Positions 39,449 through 48,793 are shown, counted from the first letter of the stretch. The stretch is DNA of 64,000 bases from Cupriavidus necator (GCF_013141915.1 NZ_SROX01000008.1:124001-188000); one strand, 5' to 3'. Notes: generated from the letters alone by a model not told the origin. Numbers and translations: made by a program.

Positions 39449-40224
39449 CAGTGCGCCGAGGTGCCGAGGTAAGCCTCGATCACGGCGGGGTTGTTCTGCA
39501 CCTCGTGCGGCAGGCCCTGGGCAATCACCTTGCCGTAGTCCAGCACCGTCATGCGGTTGCAAAGCCCCATCACCAGCTTCACGTCGTGCTCGATCAGCAG
39601 GATGGTCTTGCCGTCGTTCTTGATCTTGTCGAGCAGGCCGCGCAGCTCGACCTTCTCGGTCGCGTTCATGCCCGCGGCCGGTTCGTCCAGTGCCAGCAGC
39701 TTGGGCTCGGTCGCCAGCGCCCGGGCGATCTCCAGCCGGCGCTGGTGGCCGTACGACAGGTTGCGCGCGGTGAAGTTGGCGTATTTGCCGATGCCGACGT
39801 AGTCGAGCAGGTCATGCGCCATGTCTTCGATACCGTCTTCCTCGCGCCGCACCGAGGGCGGGCGGAAGATCGCGCCGAACACGCCGGCCTTGGAGCGCAC
39901 GTGGCGCCCGACCATCACGTTCTCGAGCGCGGTCATGTCGCCGAACAGCCGGATATTCTGGAACGTGCGCGCGATGCCGGCCTTGGCCACCTCATGCACG
40001 GCGGTCGGCTGGTAGGGCTTGCCGCCCAGCACGAACTCGCCCGAATCCGGCGTGTACAGGCCGGTGATCACGTTGAAGAAGGTGGTCTTGCCGGCGCCGT
40101 TGGGGCCGATCAGTCCATAGATCTCGCCCGGCTTGATCTGCAGGCCTACGTCGGACAGTGCCTGCAGCCCGCCGAAACGCTTGTTGACCCCCTGCACCGA
40201 CAGGAGGAAATCGTTGTTGCTCAT
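39448..40224 (-). CDS. livG: Branched-chain amino acid ABC transporter, ATPase LivG
   Basis: The 258-residue ATPase has Walker A GPNGAGKTTFFN, the signature LSYGHQRR and Walker B LLALDEPAAGMNATE. 'AAGMN' is typical of LivG. It pairs with LivF to power the LivHM channel in the inner membrane. The gene starts 13 bases after livM. Confidence 0.94.
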   Translation of the reverse strand: MSNNDFLLSVQGVNKRFGGLQALSDVGLQIKPGEIYGLIGPNGAGKTTFFNVITGLYTPDSGEFVLGGKPYQPTAVHEVAKAGIARTFQNIRLFGDMTALENVMVGRHVRSKAGVFGAIFRPPSVRREEDGIEDMAHDLLDYVGIGKYANFTARNLSYGHQRRLEIARALATEPKLLALDEPAAGMNATEKVELRGLLDKIKNDGKTILLIEHDVKLVMGLCNRMTVLDYGKVIAQGLPHEVQNNPAVIEAYLGTSAH

Positions 40225-40237
40225 GTCTTCCTCCGGT

Positions 40238-41395
40238 TTACAGACGGCCGATATTGCCCGCGCGGCGCACCACCGGGCGGTCTTCCTTGCGCGGCGACGG
40301 CCAGATGCCTGACGGGCGGTACAGCATCACGCCGACCAGGGCCAGGCCGAACAGCAGCTGGCGCAGCACCTCGGCATCGACGATCACATGGCCGAACAGG
40401 CCGGTCTGCATCGGCTCGGCGACCACGCGCAGCAGTTCCTGGAAACCCACCAGCAGCACGCCGCCCAGGATCACGCCCGGAATATGGCCCATGCCGCCCA
40501 GCACCACGATCGCCAGCACGTAGATCGACTCCCACAGCGTGAACGATTCCGGGGAGACGAAGCCCTGGAACGCACCGAACACCGCACCCGATGCACCGCC
40601 GAACGACGCGCCCATGGCAAAGGCCAGCAGCTTGATGTTGCGGGTGTTGATGCCCATCGCCTTGGCGGCGATCTCGTCTTCGCGGATGGCCACGAAAGCG
40701 CGGCCGATGCGCGAGTTCTGCAGCCGCAGGCTCACGAACACGATCACGATGACCAGGAACACCAGCAGGTAGTAGTACATGAACACCGGCGTGAACTTGA
40801 GCCCGAAGATCTCGTGCGACTTGGAGAAATCGAAGCCGAAGATATGCACCGGGTCGACCGCGGTAATGCCCTTGGGACCGTTGGTGATGTTGACCGGACG
40901 GTCCAGGTTGTTCATGAAGATCCGGACGATCTCGCCGAAGCCCAGCGTCACGATGGCCAGGTAGTCGCCGCGCAGCTTGAGCGTTGGCGCCCCGAGCAGC
41001 ACGCCGAACGTGGCGGCTACCAGGATCGCGATCGGCAACACGAACCACATCGACAAATGGATGCCAGTGGGGAACAACTGGTGGATCCACTCGAACTGGT
41101 TCGCCAGATGCGGCGAGCCGAGCAGCGCCATCAGGTAGGCGCCCACCGCGTAGAACGCGATATAGCCCAGGTCAAGCAGGCCGGCAAAGCCGACCACGAT
41201 GTTCAGGCCCAGCGCCAGCATGATGTACAGCAGCGCAAAGTCCAGCACGCGGACCCAGTAGTTGCCGCCCATGGTCTGGACGAAGAACGGTGCGCACAGG
41301 GCGATCACCAGGAAGCCAAGCAGTGCCGCCAGGGTCTTGGCCGGCACCTTCGATGGCGCCGCGACGGCAGCCGTGGATGGAATCGGAGTATTCAT
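40238..41395 (-). CDS. livM: Branched-chain amino acid ABC transporter, permease LivM
   Basis: The 385-residue membrane protein has about eight to ten hydrophobic segments and the LivM motif YGELSLG-like region replaced here by VVGFAGLLDLGYIAFYAVGAY (first part near residue 63). The cytoplasmic loop with AIREDEIAAKAMGIN contacts the ATPases. Short 13-base gaps on both sides place it in the middle of the liv operon. Confidence 0.93.
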   Translation of the reverse strand: MNTPIPSTAAVAAPSKVPAKTLAALLGFLVIALCAPFFVQTMGGNYWVRVLDFALLYIMLALGLNIVVGFAGLLDLGYIAFYAVGAYLMALLGSPHLANQFEWIHQLFPTGIHLSMWFVLPIAILVAATFGVLLGAPTLKLRGDYLAIVTLGFGEIVRIFMNNLDRPVNITNGPKGITAVDPVHIFGFDFSKSHEIFGLKFTPVFMYYYLLVFLVIVIVFVSLRLQNSRIGRAFVAIREDEIAAKAMGINTRNIKLLAFAMGASFGGASGAVFGAFQGFVSPESFTLWESIYVLAIVVLGGMGHIPGVILGGVLLVGFQELLRVVAEPMQTGLFGHVIVDAEVLRQLLFGLALVGVMLYRPSGIWPSPRKEDRPVVRRAGNIGRL

Positions 41396-41408
41396 GGATT
41401 CGCTCTCC

Positions 41409-42344
41409 TCAGGCGCGATCCGCCACGCGTTCGCCCATGATGCCGGACGGACGGAAGACGAGCACGGTGATCAGCACGATAAAGGCAAAGACGTCCTGGT
41501 AGTTCGAACCGAAGACGCCGTTGGTCAGGTCGCCGATATAGCCGGCGCCGAGCGCTTCGATCAGGCCCAGCAGCATGCCGCCGACCATGGCGCCAGCCAG
41601 GTTGCCGATGCCGCCCAGCACCGCGGCGGTAAACGCCTTCAGGCCGGGGATGAAGCCCATGTAGAAGTGGGCATTGCCGTAGTTGGTGGCCATCATCACG
41701 CCGGCCAGCGCGGCCAGCGTGGCGCCGATCATGAAGGTGGCGGAAATGACGAAATTGGGGTTCACGCCCATCAGGCCGGCCACCTTCTGGTTCTCGGCGG
41801 TGGCGCGCATGGCGCGGCCGAGCTTGGTGCGGTTGACCAGGGCCAGCAGGCCGGACATCACCATCACGGCCATGCCGATGATGACCATTTCCTTGCCAGT
41901 GATGGTGGCGCCGGTCGAGCCGATGTCGATCGGGCTGGACGGCAGCAGCTGCGGGAACGTCAGCGGGTTGCGCGACCAGATCAGCATGCCCATGGTCTGC
42001 AGGATGATGGAAACCCCGATCGCGGTGATCAGCGGTGCCAGCCGTGGCGCATTGCGCAAGGGCCGGTAGGCGATCCGCTCGATCGAATAGGACAGGATCG
42101 CGCAGACCGGCATGGCGATCAGCGTGGCGATCACCAGCGTCAGCCATTCAGGCAGGCCGGGGGCGAATTTCTGCAATCCGAGGATGGCTGACAGGGCGGT
42201 CAGCGCGCCGATCATCAGCACGTCGCCGTGGGCGAAGTTGATGATGCCGAGAATACCGTAGACCATGGTGTAGCCCAGTGCGATCAGCGCATAAATACTG
42301 CCGAGCACCAGACCGTTCACGATCTGCTGGATAAAGATATCCAT
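41409..42344 (-). CDS. livH: Branched-chain amino acid ABC transporter, permease LivH
   Basis: The 311-residue membrane protein begins MDIFIQQIVNGLVLGSIYAL and contains GYTMVYGILGIINFAHGD, the hallmark of LivH. About eight hydrophobic segments follow. The ATG at 42344 has AGGAG upstream. A terminator-like hairpin between livK and livH probably lowers expression of the membrane genes relative to the binding protein. Confidence 0.94.
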   Translation of the reverse strand: MDIFIQQIVNGLVLGSIYALIALGYTMVYGILGIINFAHGDVLMIGALTALSAILGLQKFAPGLPEWLTLVIATLIAMPVCAILSYSIERIAYRPLRNAPRLAPLITAIGVSIILQTMGMLIWSRNPLTFPQLLPSSPIDIGSTGATITGKEMVIIGMAVMVMSGLLALVNRTKLGRAMRATAENQKVAGLMGVNPNFVISATFMIGATLAALAGVMMATNYGNAHFYMGFIPGLKAFTAAVLGGIGNLAGAMVGGMLLGLIEALGAGYIGDLTNGVFGSNYQDVFAFIVLITVLVFRPSGIMGERVADRA

Positions 42345-42503
42345 GAAAACTCCTGCTTCAGTCCCGGACCTTACGGCATGGTGTGGATGCCGGGGGGACC
42401 CTGGTGTGTGATGGGTAACGTTGCGGTGGTTGCTTTGCTGGTGAGCGGCCTGCCCTGCTCCATCCATGGTAAGGATGCTTCTACATTAGGCCAGGCTAAA
42501 AAG

Positions 42504-42534
42504 AACGGCACCGCAAAATACTCACGGTGCCGTT
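42504..42534 (-). terminator. Partial terminator between livK and livH
   Basis: ACGGCACCG and CGGTGCCGT form a 9-bp stem with a 13-base loop. On the minus strand it is followed by TTCTTTTT. It sits 23 bases after the livK stop, upstream of livH, so it should reduce but not abolish transcription of livHMGF. Confidence 0.7.
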
Positions 42535-42556
42535 CGGATGGGCCGGTAAGCCCAGG

Positions 42557-43768
42557 TTACATCTTCACGACGTCGAGGACGGACTTCTTCTTGTCCTTGT
42601 ACTCGTACAGCGTGATGGTGCCTTCCTTCATGTCGCCCTTCTCGTCGAAGGCGATATTGCCGATCACACCCTTGTAGTTGGTCTTGGGCATTTCGGCCAG
42701 GATGGCAGCCGGTTCGGTCGAGTTGGCGCGTTTCATGGCATCGACGATGACCATCACGGCGTCGTACGTGAACGGTGCGTAGATCTGCACCGGGGCGTTG
42801 AAGCGAGCCTGGTAGCGCTTGTCAAAGTCGGCACCGGTCTCCATCTTCGACAGCGCCAGGCCTGCCTCCGAGCAGATGATGTTGGTCACGGCATCGCCGG
42901 CCAGCTCGGCCACCTTGTCGGTGCAGACGCCGTCGCCGCCAACGATCTTGGCGCCGATGCCCAGTTCCTTGGCCTGCTTGGCGAACGGGCCGCCGGTGGC
43001 GTCCATGCCGCCGTACATGATGACGTCCGGCTTCTTGCCCTTGATCTTGGTCAGGATGGCCTTGAAGTCGGTGGCCTTGTCGTTGGTGGCCTCACGCGCG
43101 ACCACGTTCACGCCGGAAGCCTTGGCGGTCTTCTCGAACTCGTCGGCCAGGCCCTTGCCGTAGGCAGTGGCATCGTCGACGATGGCCACGCTCTTGGCGT
43201 GCAGGGTCTTGGCGGCGTAGTTGGCCAGCGCCGGGCCCTGCTGGGCGTCGGTGGCGACCACGCGGTAGGTGGTCTTGAAGCCTTGCTTGGTGTAGTCCGG
43301 GTTGGTCGACGACGGCGAGATCTGCACGATGCCGGCGTCGCTGTAGATCTTCGAGGCAGGAATCGACACGCCCGAGTTCAGGTGGCCGACCACGGCGACG
43401 ACCTTGGCGTCGACCAGCTTCTGCGCCACGGCGGTGCCGGTCTTGGGATCGGCCGCATCGTCTTCGCCGACCAGTTCCAGCTTGACCTTCTTGCCGCCGA
43501 TCTCCAGGCCCTTCTTGTTGACTTCTTCCACGGCCAGGCGGGCGCCGTTTTCGTTGTCCTTGCCAAGGTGCGCGATGCCGCCGGTCAGCGGGGCCGCGTG
43601 GCCGATCTTGACGACGGTTTCGCCGCCGCCGGCTGCCGGCGCTGCGGGAGCCGCTGCTGCCGGCGCCGAAGAGGCCGTATCCGCCGGCTTTTCTTCCTTC
43701 TTGCCGCAAGCTGCGACCAGCGCCACTGCGGCCGCGATCGGCAGAATCTTGGCAAACGTGATTTGCAT
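42557..43768 (-). CDS. livK: Branched-chain amino acid ABC transporter, binding protein LivK
   Basis: The 403-residue protein has a signal sequence with the lipobox-like LVAAC (about residue 21), a Pro/Ala-rich linker (about 30-50) and then a type I binding-protein domain (VVKIGHAAPLTGGIAHLGKD). The linker and lipid anchor are less usual for a Gram-negative LivK and suggest attachment to a membrane. The ATG at 43768 has AGGAGATC upstream; the longer frame is not supported. It is the first gene of the liv unit. Confidence 0.92.
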   Translation of the reverse strand: MQITFAKILPIAAAVALVAACGKKEEKPADTASSAPAAAAPAAPAAGGGETVVKIGHAAPLTGGIAHLGKDNENGARLAVEEVNKKGLEIGGKKVKLELVGEDDAADPKTGTAVAQKLVDAKVVAVVGHLNSGVSIPASKIYSDAGIVQISPSSTNPDYTKQGFKTTYRVVATDAQQGPALANYAAKTLHAKSVAIVDDATAYGKGLADEFEKTAKASGVNVVAREATNDKATDFKAILTKIKGKKPDVIMYGGMDATGGPFAKQAKELGIGAKIVGGDGVCTDKVAELAGDAVTNIICSEAGLALSKMETGADFDKRYQARFNAPVQIYAPFTYDAVMVIVDAMKRANSTEPAAILAEMPKTNYKGVIGNIAFDEKGDMKEGTITLYEYKDKKKSVLDVVKM

Positions 43769-43843
43769 GAGTGATCTCCTAGGATTCACAAAAACAGGGA
43801 TTTGCAACGCCGCCCGGACGTTTCCCTGGACCGCCTTTGTTTA

Positions 43844-43858
43844 GTTTCAATTTGAAAC
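43844..43858. promoter_or_regulatory. Perfect palindrome at the livK transcription start (operator candidate)
   Basis: GTTTCAATTTGAAAC is a perfect 7+1+7 inverted repeat. It begins 6 bases beyond the -10 box of the livK promoter on the minus strand, so it covers the expected start site. This is a typical repressor position. The cognate regulator is not known to me. Confidence 0.6.
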
Positions 43859-43864
43859 GCGCGC

Positions 43865-43892
43865 ATTGTATCCCCTTTCCAAGTCGATGCAA
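43865..43892 (-). promoter_or_regulatory. Sigma-70-like promoter of livK
   Basis: On the minus strand TTGCAT (43892-43887) and TACAAT (43870-43865) are separated by 16 bases. The start codon of livK lies about 97 bases beyond the -10 box. Confidence 0.65.
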
Positions 43893-44324
43893 TACGCGAC
43901 GCAACATCCTTGACGATTTACCGTTCATTTAAGCTAGGGAATTTCCCCAATGCACAGATTGCGGCAATTCCCGCTCACATGACGCTGCCGCCCCTCCTTC
44001 TTACAAGAACCGTGCCTGCACCGCCCCAGGCGGCAAAGAAGCATCGCCGGCACCACCTATAATGCACCTTTATTAATTAGGTGTTCCATTTAAATCGCGT
44101 GGCGCTTCGCTCTAATGTGCAGAATGTAGCGCCGCACCATAATAGGGAAAACCCCAGCTTCGGGGATTACCCTGATTAGCCCACCGGCACGAATCGCGGG
44201 CGCGCCGGCACCGGCGGCGGGCATTATCCCCAGCCTGGGAGACGCCAGAAACAAAAAGGGCGCCGCAACAGCGGCGCCCTTTATCAGGCAGGCCTTCAAG
44301 CGGCGGGCCACGCCCGCAACGCGC
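43893..44324. other. Gene-free region between livK and ispH
   Basis: Together with the promoter segment this makes 556 bases without a gene. The part at about 44055-44100 is A+T-rich (CTTTATTAATTAGG) and contains a TATAAT at 44058 with no -35 partner or gene. A small hairpin AACCCC/GGGGATT lies near 44153. The strong terminator at 44252 ends the ispH transcript. Confidence 0.5.
44252..44283 (-). terminator. Intrinsic terminator after ispH
   Basis: GGGCGCCGC and GCGGCGCCC form a 9-bp stem with loop AACA. On the minus strand it is followed by TTTTTGTTT. It is about 40 bases beyond the ispH stop. Confidence 0.88.
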
Positions 44325-45290
44325 TCAGGCGGCTGCACTGGTGGGCAGCAAGCCACGCGGCAGCGGGAACGCCATGTTTTCCTCGATGCCCTCGAGCGGA
44401 CGCACCTGGCGCGCACCGAGTTCGCGCAGGCGCTCGACGATGGACTGGGCCAGCGCCTCGGGCGCCGAGGCTCCGGCGGTCAGGCCGATGCGTCGCTTGC
44501 CGGCGATCCACTCCGGCCGCACCTGCTCGGGCGCGTCCACCATGTAGGCCGGCACGCCCAGGCGCTCGGCCAGCTCGCGCAGGCGGTTGGAGTTGGAACT
44601 GTTGGGACTCCCCACCACGATCACCACTTCCACCTGCGGCGCCATGAACTTCACCGCGTCCTGGCGGTTTTGCGTGGCATAGCAGATGTCCTGCTTCTTG
44701 GGCTCGCGGATGTCCGGGAAGCGGGCCTTGAGCGCGGCCACGATCTCGCGGGTCTCGTCCACCGACAGCGTGGTCTGGGTGACGTACGCCAGCCGCGACG
44801 GATCGGCGATCTGCAGCGTCTGGACATCGCCGACCGACTCCACCAGCACCATGCCGCCGTTGGCCTGGCCCATCGTGCCTTCGACTTCCGGGTGGCCGCG
44901 ATGGCCGATCATCACGATCTCGCAGCCCTGCGCGCGCAGCTTGCTCACTTCCACGTGCACCTTGGTCACCAGCGGGCAGGTGGCATCGAAGACGTGCAGC
45001 CCGCGCCGGGCGGCGTCTTCGCGCACTTCGCGCGACACGCCATGAGCGCTGAAGATGACGGTGGCGCCGGCGGGCACCTCGTCGAGCTCGCCCACGAACA
45101 CCGCGCCCTTGCGGCGCAGGTCGGCCACCACATAGGCGTTGTGGACGATTTCGTGGCGGACGTAGATGGGCGCGCCGAAGCGCTCGAGCGCGCGCTCGAC
45201 GATCTCGATGGCGCGGTCCACGCCGGCGCAGAAGCCGCGTGGCTGGGCCATCAGGATTTCTGCGGCGGATGCGGGGGTCAGGTCAGGCAT
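44325..45290 (-). CDS. ispH: 4-hydroxy-3-methylbut-2-enyl diphosphate reductase
   Basis: IspH makes IPP and DMAPP in the last step of the MEP isoprenoid route and is normally essential. The 321-residue protein has its three [4Fe-4S] cysteines at C21 ([11 protein letters not shown]), C105 (DATCPLVTK) and C203 (DICYATQNR). It follows fkpB by 36 bases, the same pair as in E. coli. With a group II intron in the leader of fkpB, expression of ispH depends on how that intron is transcribed and spliced, or on an internal promoter. Confidence 0.96.
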   Translation of the reverse strand: MPDLTPASAAEILMAQPRGFCAGVDRAIEIVERALERFGAPIYVRHEIVHNAYVVADLRRKGAVFVGELDEVPAGATVIFSAHGVSREVREDAARRGLHVFDATCPLVTKVHVEVSKLRAQGCEIVMIGHRGHPEVEGTMGQANGGMVLVESVGDVQTLQIADPSRLAYVTQTTLSVDETREIVAALKARFPDIREPKKQDICYATQNRQDAVKFMAPQVEVVIVVGSPNSSNSNRLRELAERLGVPAYMVDAPEQVRPEWIAGKRRIGLTAGASAPEALAQSIVERLRELGARQVRPLEGIEENMAFPLPRGLLPTSAAA

Positions 45291-45326
45291 GCGGCGGTAT
45301 CCGGACAGGTTCGACGTGGCAACGGT

Positions 45327-45815
45327 TCAGAGAATGCCGATCAGCTGCACGTCGAACAGGATGGTCTGCCCGGCCAGCGGATGGTTGAAGTCGAACAACG
45401 CGGCGGTCTCGCCGATCTCCTTGAGCACGCCGGCGTACTTGCCGCCGCCGGGCGCGTTGAACTCGACCAGATCGCCAGGGCTGTAGTCCTCTTCGAACGA
45501 ACTGTTCTCGCGCAGCGTGGTCAGCGACACCCACTGCAGCAGATCGGTGTTGCGGGGGCCGAAGGCCTGCTCCGGCGCCAGGCGGTAGGTCATGCGCTCG
45601 CCTTCGGGCATGCCCAGCAGCGCCTGCTCAAGCGTCGGCGCGAACTGGCCCTGCCCCAGCAGCAGCGTGGCGGGCTTCTCCTCGAACGTGCTGACGACCT
45701 CGGTGCCGTTCTCGAGCGCGAGGCTGTAGTGCAGGGTCAGGAAGGAGTCGGCCTGGACAGTCTTGCGGCCAGCCGTGCCGCCGTCGGCTTCCGACGCGAA
45801 AGTTTGCAAATTCAT
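45327..45815 (-). CDS. fkpB: FKBP-type peptidyl-prolyl isomerase (SlpA/FkpB type)
   Basis: The 162-residue protein has an FKBP core (FLTLHYSLALENGTEV from about residue 25) with an inserted 'flap' domain and the late segment FDFNHPLAGQTILFDV, as in SlpA/FkpB. It catalyses proline isomerisation and can act as a chaperone. The gene pair with ispH is conserved. The ATG at 45815 has only a weak ribosome site (GGTTGAT), and the group II intron ends about 15 bases before it. Confidence 0.9.
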   Translation of the reverse strand: MNLQTFASEADGGTAGRKTVQADSFLTLHYSLALENGTEVVSTFEEKPATLLLGQGQFAPTLEQALLGMPEGERMTYRLAPEQAFGPRNTDLLQWVSLTTLRENSSFEEDYSPGDLVEFNAPGGGKYAGVLKEIGETAALFDFNHPLAGQTILFDVQLIGIL

Positions 45816-45871
45816 GGGTGATCAACCAGGGGAGGGTAGGAGCAGGCCATTGCTGGCCCACTCCCCCCTAA

Positions 45872-45905
45872 GAACCGTACGTGCGGGTTTCCCCGCATAC
45901 GGCTC
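45872..45905 (-). ncRNA. Group II intron domain V
   Basis: The 34-nucleotide hairpin starts GAGCCGTATGCGGG, has the GAAA tetraloop and ends CCCGCACGTACGGTTC on the minus strand, with the 2-base bulge expected. This is the catalytic heart of a group II intron and the most reliable marker of one. Confidence 0.95.
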
Positions 45906-45925
45906 AAGCCTTCACAAAAATACCA

Positions 45926-47629
45926 TCAAATCGATGACACCGGCTTAACAACAGAAAGCCCTTGGTTATGCACTTGGACGTGACAGTTCGGATGCAGCAG
46001 CACGCGGTTCCTCAGACCATCGGAGCCCCCGCGTACGCGGTACTCGATGTGGTGGTCATGCCACCCAGTGTCCTTGGTCATCTTGCACTGACACAGAGCA
46101 CACAAGCCCCGCTGGGACATGTACAGTTTGATCCACTGCTTTCGGTGCGCCATGCTGTCAAGCAGCCGCTCCTGTCGCAATGCTTCACCATACACCTCCT
46201 GCGCCGGATCAAAGGGGTTGTAATCCCCTCTGACCTTCTTGTGCCTTTGGATGGGCGTGCTCGCGAGCGAGTACAACTCAACCCATACCTCACTATCGAC
46301 ATCTTTCACTACTGTGGTGCCAAACACCCAGCTGCGCTGACCGACTGAGCCGAAGTACTTCTTCCGCACCCAATCCGCCTTCTTGCCTGGATGTCGCCGC
46401 TTGGCCCACCGCCATAGGGCACGAAATATGTCATGCCCCAAACGGTTGAAAGCCGCCTTTGCCACTACGGCGCGGTGGTACTGCGCCCAACCTCGTAGCA
46501 TCGGGTTCAGCAGTCGAATCAGCTCTGACTGCTTCACCGTCTTGTTGGCACTGATGACATCCTTCACCTTGCGGTAGAACGTCTGCACGTTCTTCCTGCT
46601 CGGCTTGATGAGCAGCGTTCCGGAGTACTTCCGGAAGTTCCACCCTAGAAAGTCAAAGCCGTCGGCTATGTTTACGATCCGCGTCTTCTCCGTTGATAGC
46701 GTCAGCCCTCGTACCGCTAGGAACTGCTCCACCCACGGCTTCACCTCGTTTTGTAGGATCTCAGGCGTAGTGCCCGTGATCACGAAGTCGTCCGCATAGC
46801 GCACAACATTCACCTTCAGCTTCCGCGTTTTGGCGACCCCCAGCTTCTTCTCGAAGGAAGCAGCCAGTTGTCGTTCCAACCCGTTCAGCGCCACGTTTGC
46901 CAGAGTCGGGGAGATGATTCCTCCCTGCGGTGTTCCGGCTTCGGTCGCCTGAAACTGGCCCTGAAATATCACGCCAGCCTTCAGCCACTTGCGGAGGATG
47001 GCTCGGTCCATCGGGACATTGCGCTCCAGCCAGTCGTGACTGATGTGGTCAAAGCAACCTTTGATATCCGCCTCCAGAATCCATTGGGCTGAGTGCCCTC
47101 TGGACAGGTTGACGAACAGCTGTGACATGGCATCCGCCGTGGAACGATTGATCCGGAACCCATAAGAATTCGGATCGCTCGTCCCTTCGGACACCGGCTC
47201 CAGCGCCAGCAGGTGCAAGGCCTGCATGGCTCGATCCAACATGGTCGGAATGCCTAGTGGGCGCTCCTTCCCGTTGGCCTTGGGAATAAAGACCCGCCGC
47301 AATGGCAATGGCCTGTACCCTCGGCGCTTCAACCGTCCGATGGCTTCCCACCGGACTTCAGGCGAGTCCCACAGTTCGCGATCGACGCCTGCCGTTCGCT
47401 TACCTTGGTTCTCCGTCACTCGCTTTACCGCCGATGCCTTGGCGGAAAACGAGCGGGTCAGAGACCGTTGCAAGGCTTTCACCCTGCGCCAGTCCCCTTC
47501 CTGTGTTGCCTTCGCAATTCGAATCTGCATTGCCCGGACGTTCCGTTCCACTTGGCGCCAATTGATGGCATCCCAGCGTTGCGGTGCGCCGGAGAGCGCA
47601 GATTCATCCTCACGGATAAATGCTTCCAT
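45926..47629 (-). CDS. ltrA: Group II intron reverse transcriptase/maturase (LtrA family)
   Basis: The 567-residue protein has the fingers-palm reverse transcriptase domain with RVFIPKANGKERPLGIPT (about 112-129), QGGIISP (235-241) and the catalytic YADD (278-281). A maturase X domain follows (about 350-450), and a C-terminal HNH endonuclease ends the protein (cysteines from residue 510, HHIEYR and LLHPNCH). All key residues are present, so splicing and retrohoming could be active. AGGAGAG precedes the ATG. It lies in domain IV of the intron. The W-x-x-INW start and QGKRTAGVD motif resemble the chloroplast-like class. Confidence 0.95.
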   Translation of the reverse strand: MEAFIREDESALSGAPQRWDAINWRQVERNVRAMQIRIAKATQEGDWRRVKALQRSLTRSFSAKASAVKRVTENQGKRTAGVDRELWDSPEVRWEAIGRLKRRGYRPLPLRRVFIPKANGKERPLGIPTMLDRAMQALHLLALEPVSEGTSDPNSYGFRINRSTADAMSQLFVNLSRGHSAQWILEADIKGCFDHISHDWLERNVPMDRAILRKWLKAGVIFQGQFQATEAGTPQGGIISPTLANVALNGLERQLAASFEKKLGVAKTRKLKVNVVRYADDFVITGTTPEILQNEVKPWVEQFLAVRGLTLSTEKTRIVNIADGFDFLGWNFRKYSGTLLIKPSRKNVQTFYRKVKDVISANKTVKQSELIRLLNPMLRGWAQYHRAVVAKAAFNRLGHDIFRALWRWAKRRHPGKKADWVRKKYFGSVGQRSWVFGTTVVKDVDSEVWVELYSLASTPIQRHKKVRGDYNPFDPAQEVYGEALRQERLLDSMAHRKQWIKLYMSQRGLCALCQCKMTKDTGWHDHHIEYRVRGGSDGLRNRVLLHPNCHVQVHNQGLSVVKPVSSI

Positions 47630-48711
47630 GCTGCTCTCCTATCTTGAGGTCTTCCCCCCAAAACGCAGAGACAACATGCCCCCTGAGGGGCATATTGCCC
47701 CTCAGGGGAAGAAATTTCGGTTTCAAGCGGGTTAGCCAGTCGTCCTGCGACGAAAGACCAGTTGGAAGTCTGCCCGCTTTCGCGTGAGGTGATGTTTCAA
47801 CCCCTATCCGAATCATTACAACCCGGCGTTCGCTTCCTCCAACCTCCCATACCCGCACAGCCAACAGCGTTCCTTACGGTCCGCCTGCCTGAGCCGCACT
47901 GCGCCCCGGGCAGCCATACGGGCTTACCACGTTCCCTGCACGCTACAAGACCGGGTTAGGGTCTGCCTCTTCGCCGATGGTCAAGTGACGACGTGCTCCG
48001 AATGTCCAGCGGAGCAACCGACCAAATACCGTTTTGGTTAGTGCCTGTCAGCAGCTTTGGCACCGCAATACTCACGACGTTTATCAGCAGTTCACTTCCG
48101 TTACCCATACCAGTCAGCCTAGCTCCTCGACCCCATGGCTGCTCGGAGTCTCTACCAGAAGACCTCACGGTCCTCTGGCACCCTTACGGGGGCTACATTG
48201 TCAGGAGAGCTTCATACCCCACCGTTACCAGTGACGCATGTCTCCCTAGGCTACTGCTAGTCGCATAGCAGGTTCTCTATCAAAGCGCCCTCGCGGACGT
48301 ATTTGACCGAACCATAGCGTGCAGAGCTTTCGCTCCGCCTGAACCCTACCTGCCGGTCCAACTGGACCGGAAATGCAAATGCTCCGCCTTGTGGGCAGAA
48401 AACATTCGCCCACTTGGCGTTTGGTGGCCAACGTGGCCACGTTCAAACTTGATGCCTGACTTCGGCATGTAAAGCCATTGCCCTCTCGTAGAGAGTGGAC
48501 AAGCCACGCCCGAGAGCGTGGTTCGCGCCTTTGGGCGGGCACTGGCTGGTAAGCCAGTACTGCAAGCAACGCTTCTCAGACAACTCTGAAAAGTGAGCAG
48601 GCGCTAGCGGCGTAAGCTATGGTGGGCTTCGTTTCACTAGCATGCGGGAGTACTCTCCCAGGGTCGATGCGTCTAACGTGACGCGGACGGACACGAGTGT
48701 GCGTGTCGCAC
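47630..48711 (-). ncRNA. Group II intron RNA, domains I to III and start of IV
   Basis: This stretch has no gene but is dense in short inverted repeats. One is CCCCTGAGGGGCA against TGCCCCTCAGGGG (47679-47707), near the protein gene. It represents the structured 5' part of the intron, starting GTGCGAC at 48711. I did not fix individual domains or the exon-binding sequences. Confidence 0.8.
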
Positions 48712-48793
48712 GAACAACCCGTATTGTATTCGACTGGCCCCTAGCCCGCCGCCCCAGGGCCACAGGCCCCTGTTCCTGACGCGACTACTCTGG

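Larger units (their letters stand above)
45830..48711 (-). mobile_element. Group II intron with an intact reverse transcriptase/maturase gene
   Basis: The minus strand begins with the group II 5' consensus GTGCGAC at 48711. It ends a few bases after a complete domain V (45872-45905) and a domain VI hairpin with a bulged A near 45837. The 3' boundary near 45830 is an estimate from the usual branch-point distance. About 1,080 bases of structured RNA (47630-48711) precede the protein gene. The DNA is less G+C-rich than its neighbours. It lies between radC and fkpB, in the fkpB orientation. No complete second copy is in the window. Confidence 0.9.

Noticed and set aside
44058-44100. TATAAT and A+T-rich patch suggesting a small RNA gene
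   Set aside because: No -35 partner, no hairpin with a T run in the right place and no frame of note. It is kept only as a description of the intergenic region.
47679-47707. Strong hairpin just upstream of the intron protein gene, first read as a terminator
   Set aside because: It has no T run on the minus strand and lies inside the group II intron RNA, so it is better taken as part of the intron fold.
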